A stretch of 64,000 nucleotides of DNA from Aureliella sp046290675 (GTDB lineage Bacteria > Planctomycetota > Planctomycetia > Pirellulales > Pirellulaceae), in assembly GCA_046290675.1 (NCBI GenBank), contig JBKAHA010000015.1:1-64000 (forward strand), in the 5' to 3' direction. The notes under the pieces are model-generated. The model was not told the origin of the DNA. It saw only the letters and a program-made list of their open reading frames with translations, and did not search any database. Of this stretch, positions 8,492 to 18,278 are shown piece after piece (position 1 is the stretch's first letter; each line of letters starts with the position of its first letter). Both the position numbers and the translations under genes were made by a program.

Positions 8492-11400
8492 TTGAATAGA
8501 CAAGTTGATCTAGTTCCTGGAATTCGGGTCATCGAATCCTTTTTGCAGATGGTTTGGGCAAGTCGGCAATGCACTTTGCGAATGTCCACCTACCTATTGA
8601 TCACTTGGGCTGGATGCTCTCTTCACGCGGGCGACGTCGATGGCAACTGGTCCACGTTTCGCCACGACCAGCATCGCAGCGGGCGTACGCCGATCCATTT
8701 AAGACCGCAATCTCTGAGTCTAGCTTGGCAGTGGGAGAGCCCAGTGCCTCCCGCGCCTGCCTGGCCTGATTCGGCTCGGTGGGACGCCTATGCCAAGCTG
8801 AGCGGACTACGCTCGATGCGAGATTATGACCCCGTCTTCCATCCGGTCGCAACGCTGAACCGAGTGATCGTGCCCAGCAACGCCGACGATACCGTTCGCT
8901 GTTTCTCCATGTCGGCAGGCGAATTGGTCTGGAGCGTGACGGCCGATGGTCCGATCCGCGTTGCTCCGACCATTGATGCGGAATCGGGCACCGTGTATTT
9001 CGGCAGCGACGATGGATGCGTCTACTGTGTTTCCCTTGAGACCGGAGATACTCTTTGGAAACGCGAGCTTCAGCCTGAGACCGGCGTTTTCGTCAACGAT
9101 GGACGGCTTTGTTCTCGCCAGCCAGTACGGACTGGCGTGCTCATTGATCGCAAGCAAGGTTGTGTCCTTGCAGGCTGCGGTATTTTTCCGTGGAAGAGTG
9201 CTTCGCTTTACGCGCTTGATCTACAAACCGGCGACGTCCAGTGGCACCAGGACTTGGGGACTGGCTGGACCATTGAAGGCGCAATGTTATTGAGTGACGA
9301 GCACATCGTTGCTCCTCAAGGACGTAGTCCGCCTCAGTTGTTTGAGAGGCAGAATGGAAAATCGGCTGGAGCACTCAGCGGTGGAGGAGGTTCATTTGTT
9401 CTACTCACCGATGAAGAAGAGGTTCTTCATGGGCCTGGGAACAAACAAGGTTGGATCACAGAATCAGATCCGTCGAGTCGCCAAAAGGTAGCGAGTTTCG
9501 AAGGCGGATCGTCGGTCATCGTTCATGGCGATCGGGCATACCTGCTCACGCCAGAAGGTTTGAGTGCAGTAGACCGAAGTGGCCAAGAGACGCTTTGGCG
9601 AGTCCAGTTACGGCGGCCGCAAGAATTGGTCGCCGCTGCGGACTGTCTTGTCGTAGGTGGAGACGGCTATGTCGCAGCGTTGAATCCACAAGACGCTTCT
9701 CTGGAATGGGCGCAGAGCGTAGATGGCAAGGCGATAGGACTTGCGATCGCGGGCAATAATCTGGTTGCTTCGACCGACTCTGGGAGGCTTTATGTATTCT
9801 CGTCAGGCCCGAAGTCGGCAGCAGCGGTTCCCAGCAAAGTGGAGCCTACCGTCCCGCCAATGGTGGATTCGATTCGCGAGCAAATCGCGTATGTGAAAGA
9901 GCGTATCGACGTTGAATCTCCAGCGACGGGAGAGGCAGTACCGCCCGATTGGACCGCCAGCCAGGATGTCTCGCAACACTGGTATCTGTTCAAGAATCAG
10001 GTTGAATCCAGCGATGCGAATGGTCCTCAGCTAGTTCGCTCAAGCGTTTCTTCTAAGGCCTCAAACGGTCTTGGTCTATTGCTGCCTAAAAAAAGTCGCT
10101 TCGTGCAGGTTGGATCCGAGCATGCATTGGTTCTCGATGAAGGCATCAATACGACAGTTGCAAGCGATTACAAGCAGGTTGATTTGCCTTCTAACGAGAT
10201 CTCCTTCTTTGCGACGGTGCGCATTGACCGCTCGCAAGCTTGGGGCGGGCTGTTGAGCGTGATGCAGGATAATGGAAGCTACGAGAAAGGCTGGATACTC
10301 GGATTTCGTGGCGACAAACTAGGTTGTGCGATTAACGGTGAGAGCGGCCCGGATCAATTGACATGGGTCACCTCGCCGGAGGCCATTCAGGAAGGCCGCT
10401 GGTACGACGTCGTGGGTACTTACAACGGCGAGGTTATCAAGCTCTACGTCAATGGTATGTGCGTCGCCTCATCAGAAGTACAAGGCGGTCCTATTCAGTA
10501 TCCAAATAAAGCTGGGTTCGAGTTCGGCGCGTACAAGGATTTGGATGAGTACTTCCCGACTTTAGGACGCATCAACGAAGCCGGGTTCGCATCGCGAGCT
10601 TGGGACGCCGAGGAGATTGCCACGCGCTTTCGTGAGCGACAGTCGAAGATCGGCGAGTCATGGTTCGCAGAACGCGAGATAAAGGAGGTGAAGACGGATC
10701 CCATTCTCGATGATGATGCAACGTACGAAGTGGTGATGGGGCCGGAGCTTCAGTTCATAGAACCAGGCAAAGCTCAGGTGACTTGGATTGCGGATGTGGC
10801 GGATTCTTGCGAGCTCAAGCTGGTCGACGGGCAGGGTGTCTCGCTCGAACCGGCCAGCGATTCAGGCAAAGACGGCTTTCATCAATGGTTGATCGGTGGC
10901 CTTGGACGAAACGAATTGGCGACGTTTCGTATCGAGACGGAAGATGGACGCCAGAGCCGAGTTTACGAGTGTGATTCCCACTTTGATTACACGCGATCAA
11001 GTCGGATGGAATCGTTGTCAGATGCAGATGGTGTCCTAGCCGACGAACTGTGGGGGCAACTACCGATAACGCAGAAACGAGGGATTGCGCTGGTCCTGGG
11101 CGACATGGACGAGTCCGGACTGGCCAACGCAATGAGTTCCTCGTCGGAGTTCGACGTGATCGAGCTCCTTAGCTCCGATAGGTTCGTGAATCAGCGGCGA
11201 ACTTCTTTGGTGAACGCAGGTGTTTATGGTCGTTCGCATAGCGTCATGGCGTTGGACCGACTGAGTCGGTTTCCTCGCGACTTTGCCAATTTTGTCATCG
11301 TCGATGGGAACGTGGGTGAACTCGCCGAAGCTGCTGAGTGCGATGCAACAGAGTTGCTCGAGCGCATTGCCAAGTTGATTAAGCCAGACGGTTACCTCCT

Positions 11401-12841
11401 GGTTCGTAACAGCTCCAATCAGCAGGACCTGTCCGGTTGGTTCGCTGCGAATACACGGGTGAATGTGGTCGAGGACGAGGTGGTTCTTGGCGAGCGTATT
11501 TTCCAAATGATTCAGCGCAACCAAGCAGCGGGATCGTCGGGCTGGACGCACATGTATGGGAAACCGGATAACACTGCATTCGGGGGAGAAGAGTTGCAGG
11601 ATGCGGATTCAATCGATGATATGCAGCTGACCTGGTGTGGCCGCCCAGGGCCGCGGTACCAATCTGACCGTGGTAACCGCAAGCCATCTCCGCTCGCGGC
11701 AGGAGGTCGTTTGTACTTGCAGGGGCTGCACCGCCTTTTGGCCTTGGACGCGCACAACGGAACCATCTTGTGGAATCACGAGTTGCCTGAGTTAGTGCGG
11801 TTCAACGTGCCGCGAGATTGTTCCAACTGGTGTGCAGACGAGAATTCGGTTTATGTCGCCATTCGAGATCGGTGCCGAGTCATCGATGGCGCGACTGGCG
11901 AAACGATTGTGGATCATCCTGTTTGGAACCCAACCAGCCGCGACATGGATTGGGGATTCCTTGTGCGGTATGCGGATGTGCTGGTCGGCAGTTGTGTGCA
12001 GCGGGGATCGGCATTCACCGGATTTTGGGGTGGCGAGCATTGGTACGATTCGAAGGATGGTGAGCATGCCAAGAAGGTCTGCTCAGATGCCTTGTTTGCT
12101 CAGGATCCAATCTCCGGCAGCAAGCGGTGGACCTACGAGGGTGGTCTCATTGTGAATCCGACCATCAGCATCGGCGATGAGAGAATCTTGTTCGTCGAAT
12201 GTCGTTCGAAGATTCTGCTTGCGGGCAAGACAAGACGCTTGGACGGTGATGAGTTTTGGGCCAACTTGCACCTCGTCGCCTTGGATATCAAGACCGGCGA
12301 AAAAATCTGGGATCAGCCTGCGAAGCCGCTGCCTGGTGTCACGGCCTTCTACGGAGTCCTAGCTGGTGATCGCTACCTCTTGCAGTCAAGTAACGGCGGC
12401 GAGTTTGCCTTGTATTCGATGAGTGCAGAAAATGGCAAAATGGAATGGCGTGGCAAGTACGCTTGGGAAGTCGACCACCATGGAAAACACTTGTCGCGAC
12501 CAGCGGTGGTTGGCAACAAGGTTTTCCTGCGTCCATTCACGATCGATTTAACCAGTGGCAAAGTACTTGCGAAGCAGTTTCCGACCGGACATCAATGTGG
12601 GACTTACACGGCCAGCAAGAACGCTCTGTTTCTCCGAGCCGGCAGTCTGACAATGTGGGATGGCAAGTCGACGGCAGCTACACGATGGAACCGCGTGCGA
12701 CCCGATTGTTGGATCAGTACGATTCCGGCAGAAGGCATGCTGCTTTCGCCCGAAGGAGGCGGAGGATGTTCGTGTGGCGGGTGGATTGAAACCTCCATGG
12801 CTTTTGCGCCAGCCATGGATGACGCCGGTGAGGCACCATAA
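8492..12841 (+). CDS. Giant PQQ-propeller protein with LamG-like and Rossmann-like inserts
   Basis: A secreted multidomain protein of 1449 residues. From the N-terminus it has a signal segment (about 31-47, STYLLITWAGCSLHAG) and PQQ/BamB-type beta-propeller repeats (about 50-440, for example GTVYFGSDDGCVYCVSLETG). A LamG/concanavalin-like domain follows (about 530-720, with GRWYDVVGTYNGEVIKLYVN). Next comes a methyltransferase-like Rossmann region (about 870-1000, with KRGIALVLGDMDESG and KPDGYLLVRNSS) and a second set of propeller repeats (about 1030-1430). The TTG start at 8492 is supported by GAGGTGA five bases upstream. An ATG at 8582 would start directly at the signal peptide. A role in binding carbohydrates or ordering envelope proteins is plausible but not shown. 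The next gene begins two bases after its stop. Confidence 0.85.
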   Translation: MNRQVDLVPGIRVIESFLQMVWASRQCTLRMSTYLLITWAGCSLHAGDVDGNWSTFRHDQHRSGRTPIHLRPQSLSLAWQWESPVPPAPAWPDSARWDAYAKLSGLRSMRDYDPVFHPVATLNRVIVPSNADDTVRCFSMSAGELVWSVTADGPIRVAPTIDAESGTVYFGSDDGCVYCVSLETGDTLWKRELQPETGVFVNDGRLCSRQPVRTGVLIDRKQGCVLAGCGIFPWKSASLYALDLQTGDVQWHQDLGTGWTIEGAMLLSDEHIVAPQGRSPPQLFERQNGKSAGALSGGGGSFVLLTDEEEVLHGPGNKQGWITESDPSSRQKVASFEGGSSVIVHGDRAYLLTPEGLSAVDRSGQETLWRVQLRRPQELVAAADCLVVGGDGYVAALNPQDASLEWAQSVDGKAIGLAIAGNNLVASTDSGRLYVFSSGPKSAAAVPSKVEPTVPPMVDSIREQIAYVKERIDVESPATGEAVPPDWTASQDVSQHWYLFKNQVESSDANGPQLVRSSVSSKASNGLGLLLPKKSRFVQVGSEHALVLDEGINTTVASDYKQVDLPSNEISFFATVRIDRSQAWGGLLSVMQDNGSYEKGWILGFRGDKLGCAINGESGPDQLTWVTSPEAIQEGRWYDVVGTYNGEVIKLYVNGMCVASSEVQGGPIQYPNKAGFEFGAYKDLDEYFPTLGRINEAGFASRAWDAEEIATRFRERQSKIGESWFAEREIKEVKTDPILDDDATYEVVMGPELQFIEPGKAQVTWIADVADSCELKLVDGQGVSLEPASDSGKDGFHQWLIGGLGRNELATFRIETEDGRQSRVYECDSHFDYTRSSRMESLSDADGVLADELWGQLPITQKRGIALVLGDMDESGLANAMSSSSEFDVIELLSSDRFVNQRRTSLVNAGVYGRSHSVMALDRLSRFPRDFANFVIVDGNVGELAEAAECDATELLERIAKLIKPDGYLLVRNSSNQQDLSGWFAANTRVNVVEDEVVLGERIFQMIQRNQAAGSSGWTHMYGKPDNTAFGGEELQDADSIDDMQLTWCGRPGPRYQSDRGNRKPSPLAAGGRLYLQGLHRLLALDAHNGTILWNHELPELVRFNVPRDCSNWCADENSVYVAIRDRCRVIDGATGETIVDHPVWNPTSRDMDWGFLVRYADVLVGSCVQRGSAFTGFWGGEHWYDSKDGEHAKKVCSDALFAQDPISGSKRWTYEGGLIVNPTISIGDERILFVECRSKILLAGKTRRLDGDEFWANLHLVALDIKTGEKIWDQPAKPLPGVTAFYGVLAGDRYLLQSSNGGEFALYSMSAENGKMEWRGKYAWEVDHHGKHLSRPAVVGNKVFLRPFTIDLTSGKVLAKQFPTGHQCGTYTASKNALFLRAGSLTMWDGKSTAATRWNRVRPDCWISTIPAEGMLLSPEGGGGCSCGGWIETSMAFAPAMDDAGEAP

Positions 12842-12843
12842 TC

Positions 12844-14259
12844 ATGTCGCCAGCGAGAGTCGATTTCGAACCGAGCTCCAACGAACGTAGCTTCAGAAAT
12901 CTCATCATCGTGTCTGATACGTGGGTTTCGATGCCTCGGCTACGAGCAGCCCAATTTTGGGTGACTCGACATCGCAAGATCCTTCCTCTCCTTCTCACGA
13001 TCGTGATCTTGGCAAGCAATGCCATAGCGTGTGACTACACCGTTCGTGACATCGGGTTTGTGCCATTCAATAAAGAGCAATACACGCTAGTGGTCCGGTG
13101 CAATGCACCCGATCCCATTCCAGATGATTTTGGTAAATGGCTTTCCCAGCGGCGCGTTGGTTTGCAGCTCGTGCCGGCGGCTGAAGATCAACTGGAAACC
13201 ACGTGGCGTATTGAGCTCAAAGATGCTCGAGGTCGGAAACTCCTTCTCGCTAGTTCGGATAGCCATGACAGTTTTCCGGATCTGAAACGGCTGCTCGATG
13301 AATTGTTCGACACACCTCGCATGAATGAACTTCGCGAGCAGGCTACGTCTAGCTTCGCGCAGATCGTCTTCATCGCAGGGGCGGAAGCCGCTGCACGCGA
13401 CGTTGCGGTCGAAGCGTCCGGTGCAATGAAAGAGCTAGAACCCATGCTGCCGCGGCCAGTGAATCTTCCCATCCATGTTCTCGATCTGGCCCCCCAAGAG
13501 AGGTCTAGAGAGCGTCTGCTGTTTTGGTGTCTCGAGCAGGAAATCGTTTCCGGAGATCAGAGCGCGATCGCAGTCCTGTACGGTCGCGGTCGACTCGCCG
13601 GTCCTGTTCTGTCCGCAGAACAACTGACGATCGAGAACGTACTGCGACAGCTTGCCTTGGTGGGAGAATCTTGCGAGTGCGATACGAGTCGTGACTGGAC
13701 GCTCCTGCCCGAGGTTCCCATGTTCTGGAACGACGATGATTCAAAGGCCGCGGAGCTTGCCTTAGGATTTGATCCCGCAAGTGAAGCAACACTAGTGGAT
13801 GTAAAAGAGGTTCTCTCACGTGGTCGCCGCGGTGCTGATTATGGGCAACGCTCTGATCGGCTCGACGAAATTGTGACTGGCTACTTCGAAGGTAATCTCG
13901 GCCATAGCGAGCCAACGCTGCTTGCAATCCCCCCAGGAAAGAAGTCTCAGAATGATGACCAAGTTGTGGCTACTGTCATCCAGGGAGAAGGTTGGGGATT
14001 TGATGAAGTTTCGGATCAAGCTTCGGCCACAAATCAAAAAGAAGCTGAAGCCACCGAGGATTGGACAACGGCTTTGCCACAATTGAATTCGAAGGTTGAA
14101 TCCAATCTGCAAAAGGATCCAGGCGAGGAAAATTTTGCTGGCGAAAACGTAGAGATGCCAGTCCGCTTCACCGCAGCTCTGATAGCGTTTGCTGTGTTCT
14201 TGGCTGCAGCGGTAGCCGCCGTTTTTCTAAAACGCGCCTCGACTGCCAATAGCGTCTAA
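12844..14259 (+). CDS. Exported, membrane-anchored protein of unknown function
   Basis: I do not recognise a named family in these 471 residues. A hydrophobic export segment lies at about 45-62 (PLLLTIVILASNAIAC) and a C-terminal transmembrane helix at about 440-463, followed by a basic end. The main body would therefore face the periplasm. Just after the signal comes CDYTVRDIGFVPF. The later part (about 370-430) is acidic and rich in Ser and Glu, probably a flexible linker. The ATG at 12844 has GGTGAGG upstream inside the end of the preceding gene. It is only two bases from the PQQ-propeller gene, so the two are almost certainly co-transcribed and perhaps form one envelope complex. Its last four bases overlap the convergent cyclase gene. 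Confidence 0.75.
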   Translation: MSPARVDFEPSSNERSFRNLIIVSDTWVSMPRLRAAQFWVTRHRKILPLLLTIVILASNAIACDYTVRDIGFVPFNKEQYTLVVRCNAPDPIPDDFGKWLSQRRVGLQLVPAAEDQLETTWRIELKDARGRKLLLASSDSHDSFPDLKRLLDELFDTPRMNELREQATSSFAQIVFIAGAEAAARDVAVEASGAMKELEPMLPRPVNLPIHVLDLAPQERSRERLLFWCLEQEIVSGDQSAIAVLYGRGRLAGPVLSAEQLTIENVLRQLALVGESCECDTSRDWTLLPEVPMFWNDDDSKAAELALGFDPASEATLVDVKEVLSRGRRGADYGQRSDRLDEIVTGYFEGNLGHSEPTLLAIPPGKKSQNDDQVVATVIQGEGWGFDEVSDQASATNQKEAEATEDWTTALPQLNSKVESNLQKDPGEENFAGENVEMPVRFTAALIAFAVFLAAAVAAVFLKRASTANSV

Positions 14260-15548
14260 GGCTCTCGTTCGATTCCAAAGATGACTACGGATTGCTCTCG
14301 TCCCGGGACACGGACTTCCTGGAGCTTTTTCAGATTGTGTTGTCGATGGCAAGCGGCAAGCGTTTGCTGGCTGACGATGACTTCGGCTTTGGAATTTTTG
14401 GTCAACTGTTCGAGTCGACTGGCGAGATTCACGGTGTCGCCTATCACCGTGTATGCGGCTCGACTCGCTGTGCCGACGTTCCCGGCGATAACGGTGCCGT
14501 AGTGTATGCCGATGCCATGCTTGATTGGCGGGAGGTTACGATCAAGTCGGCTTTGGTTGTGTTCGTCAATTCCACGCATCATGTCGACCGCACATTCCAC
14601 AGCTCGATCGGCGTCATCATTAGCCGCAATCGGAACGCCAAACACAGCCATAATGCCATCGCCCATGAATTTGTCGACGATGCCACCATGGTTGATAATG
14701 GTGCTGACCATAGCACTCATGTAGTCGTTTAGTTGCGCAACGATTTGTTCTGGTTCGAGGCGTTCTGAGTACCGAGTGAAGCCACGTAGGTCGGAAAAGA
14801 GGACGGCCACTTTTTGGCGTTTGCCGCCCATTGTCAACTCAGATTGCTGCAGTGCGATATCGGCGACCTCGGGAGAGATGTAAGCACCAAGTCGATTTCG
14901 TGCTTTTGCGAACCTCAGAGTCTCATCCGCACTGCGACGCACCAAGTTCACTGTGCGAGTGGCAATATTGACGCCCAGCACAGTCGAAGCAATCAACCCA
15001 ATTCCCACGGTCAGCCATTCCGGCGGCCCAATCACGTCCAAGTCGTCGACCATCCGGGTACTTGCGAATACCATCATTGAAAAAAGAAGACTGTTCAGAA
15101 TCGCACCGAAGTAGGCGGCGCGAATATTGAATCGGATGCCCGCGGTAATAATGGCGAAATAAACGAAGGCAGTACCGTGGACTTCCACGATACTTTGGTG
15201 GATGGTTGAAGGCGCAAACAGGTAGGTCAGAAGGATGCAGTCGATGAGCACTGCATCCACCGTGATGGACGTATAGATGAGACGTTGGCTGGGATTGCTC
15301 CGACGCAGGCTGACGATCACGAAAACGGACCAGCACAGTGCCAACAATCCTAGGACAAGCGTCCCCCAGGTCCGCGTCGTAAAGAGGAGTAAGTTCTCAA
15401 GATGGGCGATCGGCCAAGCGATGGAGATGACCAGACCACCGGTAAGTCGCGCCCAGGCGGCTCCCAGTTCTCCCACGCGTGCGGCTGAGGACAGCAAGTC
15501 GTCCGCAACCGAACCGGAATCCAATTCTGTCTCCTGGGTTGGACTCAT
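14256..15548 (-). CDS. Membrane-bound class III adenylate/guanylate cyclase
   Basis: The 430-residue product (ATG at 15548; a GTG at 15569 would add seven) has about six transmembrane helices in residues 30-200 and a class III cyclase catalytic domain from about 245 to 425. The first metal-binding Asp is in VLFSDLRGFT and the second in DKFMGDGIMAVFG. The transition-state Asn and Arg are in AYTVIGDTVNLASRLEQL. All key residues are present, so it should be active. The Lys in DKFMGDG favours ATP, giving cAMP, but nucleotide choice is not proven. The membrane part resembles a sensor module. It stands alone, convergent with the upstream pair and overlapping it by four bases. Confidence 0.9.
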   Translation of the reverse strand: MSPTQETELDSGSVADDLLSSAARVGELGAAWARLTGGLVISIAWPIAHLENLLLFTTRTWGTLVLGLLALCWSVFVIVSLRRSNPSQRLIYTSITVDAVLIDCILLTYLFAPSTIHQSIVEVHGTAFVYFAIITAGIRFNIRAAYFGAILNSLLFSMMVFASTRMVDDLDVIGPPEWLTVGIGLIASTVLGVNIATRTVNLVRRSADETLRFAKARNRLGAYISPEVADIALQQSELTMGGKRQKVAVLFSDLRGFTRYSERLEPEQIVAQLNDYMSAMVSTIINHGGIVDKFMGDGIMAVFGVPIAANDDADRAVECAVDMMRGIDEHNQSRLDRNLPPIKHGIGIHYGTVIAGNVGTASRAAYTVIGDTVNLASRLEQLTKNSKAEVIVSQQTLAACHRQHNLKKLQEVRVPGREQSVVIFGIEREP

Positions 15549-15716
15549 GGAGAAATCTTTGGCAGGCACGCTAGTGTTGGATAGAAACGGCGTTCATGAA
15601 AGGTACATAAAAGCTCATACGAATGGTCAGACATACGAGGAGGTTACCAAGAAGCTAGACCAAGTTGCTTAGCGGGCTAGACGAGAGAAGGACAGCAACG
15701 CGTTTTGGTGTGCAAA

Positions 15717-16283
15717 CTACTTGCTCTCGGATTTGCGTTTTGCGGTCCCTTCCATGAAAACGCTCCACTCACCGGAAGGCGTCTTCACGGTGGATTTCGA
15801 GAGAATGGTGTCGTCATCTTTGAAGATGTAGATGTCTCGATATTCGTCCATCTTGTCCGGATCAGTCATGCTTGGGCCTTTTGCGGCGAGCGTCAGGGTT
15901 TTGGATTCCTCGTCAAGAGTTCCCTCGTAATGCCACATAAAGTCTGTCATTGAGTCGGCCCAAATACCGACGAACTTCCCCTTGGATTTGTCGAAACCAA
16001 TCATCTGGATAGCTTTCATGTCCATCCCAGGGAAATCGAATTTGGCAGAGTTCACAACCCAGTTTTTGCCGAGCATTGAAGAGCTAATCACCGCTTCGGC
16101 CTTCGATGGCGGTTGGCCTTCGACCTGGCCCTCGCTTACTACGTCCCACTCGCCAGCAAATTTCTGCAGCCATTTCTGCGCAGTGGACGCGTCTAGCTTC
16201 TCGGTTGCATCCTGAGCGTTCAGGCCTTGACTCATGCACAACGCAACAAGAAGGATGAACGATCCATGAATTCGGTATTTCAT
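15717..16283 (-). CDS. Exported DUF1579 family protein
   Basis: The 188-residue product starts at the ATG at 16283 (the TTG at 16295 is less likely). Residues 1-25 are a signal peptide ending near LNAQD. The rest matches DUF1579, a lipocalin-like small beta-barrel family, with GEWDVVSEG, the conserved MIGFDKSKGKFVGIWADSM and SVFMEGTAKRK. Its biochemical role is unknown. A TATAGT -10-like element lies about 40 bases upstream of the start, and a perfect LacI-type palindrome about 75 bases upstream, so the gene may be under control of a LacI-family regulator encoded elsewhere. Confidence 0.85.
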   Translation of the reverse strand: MKYRIHGSFILLVALCMSQGLNAQDATEKLDASTAQKWLQKFAGEWDVVSEGQVEGQPPSKAEAVISSSMLGKNWVVNSAKFDFPGMDMKAIQMIGFDKSKGKFVGIWADSMTDFMWHYEGTLDEESKTLTLAAKGPSMTDPDKMDEYRDIYIFKDDDTILSKSTVKTPSGEWSVFMEGTAKRKSESK

Positions 16284-16323
16284 TGTGGGTTCCAATTGAG
16301 GTTTTCGTGTCCTGCGAGGTGAA

Positions 16324-16329
16324 ACTATA
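16324..16329 (-). promoter_or_regulatory. Possible -10 element of the DUF1579 gene
   Basis: On the minus strand this reads TATAGT, five of six bases of the sigma-70 -10 consensus. It would start transcription about 35 bases before the ATG. No good -35 hexamer is seen at 16-18 bases, so an activator may be needed, or the match is chance. Confidence 0.3.
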
Positions 16330-16359
16330 GTCTGTTTCTATGTAGTCGCGAGACGTTGT

Positions 16360-16371
16360 GCAAACGTTTGC
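16360..16371. promoter_or_regulatory. LacI-family-type operator palindrome
   Basis: GCAAACGTTTGC is a perfect 12-base palindrome with the central CG typical of LacI/PurR/GalR-family operators, and equals the core of the PurR box. It lies between the divergent DUF1579 and hybrid kinase genes, about 75 bases from the former and 240 from the latter. No LacI-family gene is in the window. Function is inferred from the match and location only. Confidence 0.45.
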
Positions 16372-16610
16372 TGGAACTCCCTGCGGCGTGTTGGGACGTG
16401 AATGACAACGAAAGCGGCGGGCGATATCCCTCGAGGATGACCGATTTCACGCTCGACCGCAATTCCATGCGTTATCTCGCCAACCAGCTAGGTTGTCCCA
16501 TATGCAGTCGTTTATCTCGGTACGATGATCGCCAATGAAACCATGGTGACCGGTGACAATTGGCGGTACGCGCGGCGCATCGAGTTTCATCGTCCAAGTG
16601 CATAAGCTCA

Positions 16611-18185
16611 ATGAACAATTACAATCAGATCGATTCCCGGCAGCTGGAAAAGAACGCTGCCTCTCGTTTTCTATCCCATGCTGAGCGGCTTTCCGAGTTC
16701 GGTTGTTTCGAGTGGGATATGGTCACGAATCACGTTCGATGGTCGGATGGGCTCTACCGCATTTATGGCTTAGACCCGGAAGAATTTGAAGCCACACTCG
16801 AGGCATTCCTAGAGCGCGTTGTTCCAGAGGATCGACCCCAGGTTCAGACTGCCATCCAGAATGCGATTGAAACGTGCGGTAGCTTCAGCGGTGTCGAACG
16901 GATTCGACATAGTTCGGGTGAGATCCGGAATCTAGAAAGTCGTGGTGAAGTCCAAGTCGATGAGCATCGGAAGCCAGTTCGGCTGATCGGAGTCTGCCAC
17001 GACGTCACCAAAACGAAGCAACTGGAGGATCAGCTACGCTTGTCGCAGAAGATGGAAGCGGTTGGTCAGTTGGCTGCTGGTGTCGCTCACGATTTCAATA
17101 ATCTTTTGACCGTCATCACGGTCAACTCCGATCTACTACTTTTGAATACCGCATCCAATCCGACTGCGTCGCGCGCTACTGCAGCAATCCAGGATGCGGC
17201 AGAGAGAGCAAGCAATTTAACTGCTCAGCTTCTGATGTTTGGGCGGAAAGCGAAGCCCAATGTTCAAGTGGTCGATCTGAACGAACGGATACGCCAGTCA
17301 CGTGACTTATTTAGTAGTGTTGTTGGAGAGCAGATCGCCGTCGAGCTGCTGCTTGAGAACGACGAATTACCAGTTCAAATCGATCCAACTCACTTAGATC
17401 AGGTGTTGGTGAATTTGGTTGTCAACGGTCGCGATGCGATGCCGCAAGGGGGAAGGCTCGAGATCAAAACGGCTCGGATCCAAGATAGTGTTGTACCTAA
17501 CAACGCATTGCAGCGCGTCGGCGAGTCTCAATGTGGGTACCTGCGGTTGACGGTTTCCGATGACGGAGAGGGTATGGACGGTCACAGTAAAGCGCATGCA
17601 TTCGACCCGTTCTTTACTACGAAACCAGCAGGCAGGGGAACTGGGCTGGGGCTGGCGGTTGTCTATGGAGTTGTTCAGGCTGCCGGCGGCACAATCAAGA
17701 TCAACAGCGAAGAGGGGAAGGGCACAGAGCTGGTCATCGAGATGCCTATCGCCGAAATGCAGAACGTTGTTCCTCGGTTTCAAACCGCTTCGTTGCTAGG
17801 TCACCAACAACGAATTCTGTTGGTGGAAGATCAAGCTCCCGTCCGCGAAGCGACTTGCGCTGCCCTCGAATCGGTCGGATTCGAAGTCACCTCCTGTGAA
17901 TCAGGGAGCAAAGCCTTGCTGATTTTAAACCGTTCTGAAGATAAATTTGATTTGCTCATAACCGATGTGATCATGCCAGAGATGGATGGCTATGCACTAG
18001 TCGAGCAAGCAACGCAACAGCGACCCGATCTGGCGGTATTGTGTATTACTGGTTTTGCAAGTTCGGATCGCAGCACCAGTGGACATGCGCATTTATACAA
18101 ACCGTATTCTGTGTCTGAACTCATCACGAAGGTTCGGGAAGTCCTCAACGTCAAATCTGCGAGTGGCCAGCAGGTTAGCTCGTGA
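16611..18185 (+). CDS. Soluble PAS histidine kinase with C-terminal receiver
   Basis: A hybrid two-component protein of 524 residues. Domains in order: PAS (about 15-130, with VRWSDGLYRIYGLDPEEF), HisKA with phospho-accepting His in GVAHDFNNLL (about 155), HATPase with N box VNLVVNGRDAMP, G1 VSDDGEGMD and G2 GTGLGLAVVYGVV, and a receiver domain (about 400-515) with LLVEDQ and the phospho-accepting Asp in LLITDVIMPEMDG plus the Lys in YKPYS. No transmembrane segment is visible, so it senses an internal signal, perhaps through the PAS domain. There is no adjacent output regulator. I chose the ATG at 16611; the upstream TTG at 16560 would add 17 residues. Confidence 0.92.
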   Translation: MNNYNQIDSRQLEKNAASRFLSHAERLSEFGCFEWDMVTNHVRWSDGLYRIYGLDPEEFEATLEAFLERVVPEDRPQVQTAIQNAIETCGSFSGVERIRHSSGEIRNLESRGEVQVDEHRKPVRLIGVCHDVTKTKQLEDQLRLSQKMEAVGQLAAGVAHDFNNLLTVITVNSDLLLLNTASNPTASRATAAIQDAAERASNLTAQLLMFGRKAKPNVQVVDLNERIRQSRDLFSSVVGEQIAVELLLENDELPVQIDPTHLDQVLVNLVVNGRDAMPQGGRLEIKTARIQDSVVPNNALQRVGESQCGYLRLTVSDDGEGMDGHSKAHAFDPFFTTKPAGRGTGLGLAVVYGVVQAAGGTIKINSEEGKGTELVIEMPIAEMQNVVPRFQTASLLGHQQRILLVEDQAPVREATCAALESVGFEVTSCESGSKALLILNRSEDKFDLLITDVIMPEMDGYALVEQATQQRPDLAVLCITGFASSDRSTSGHAHLYKPYSVSELITKVREVLNVKSASGQQVSS

Positions 18186-18278
18186 GTTTTGGTAAGAATA
18201 CGACTAGCCGCAAATCAGTCACGCTCAAAGCAAAATGAGTGATCGAGTGAACCAGCAAGGTTCGGCTGAAGAGTTCTG

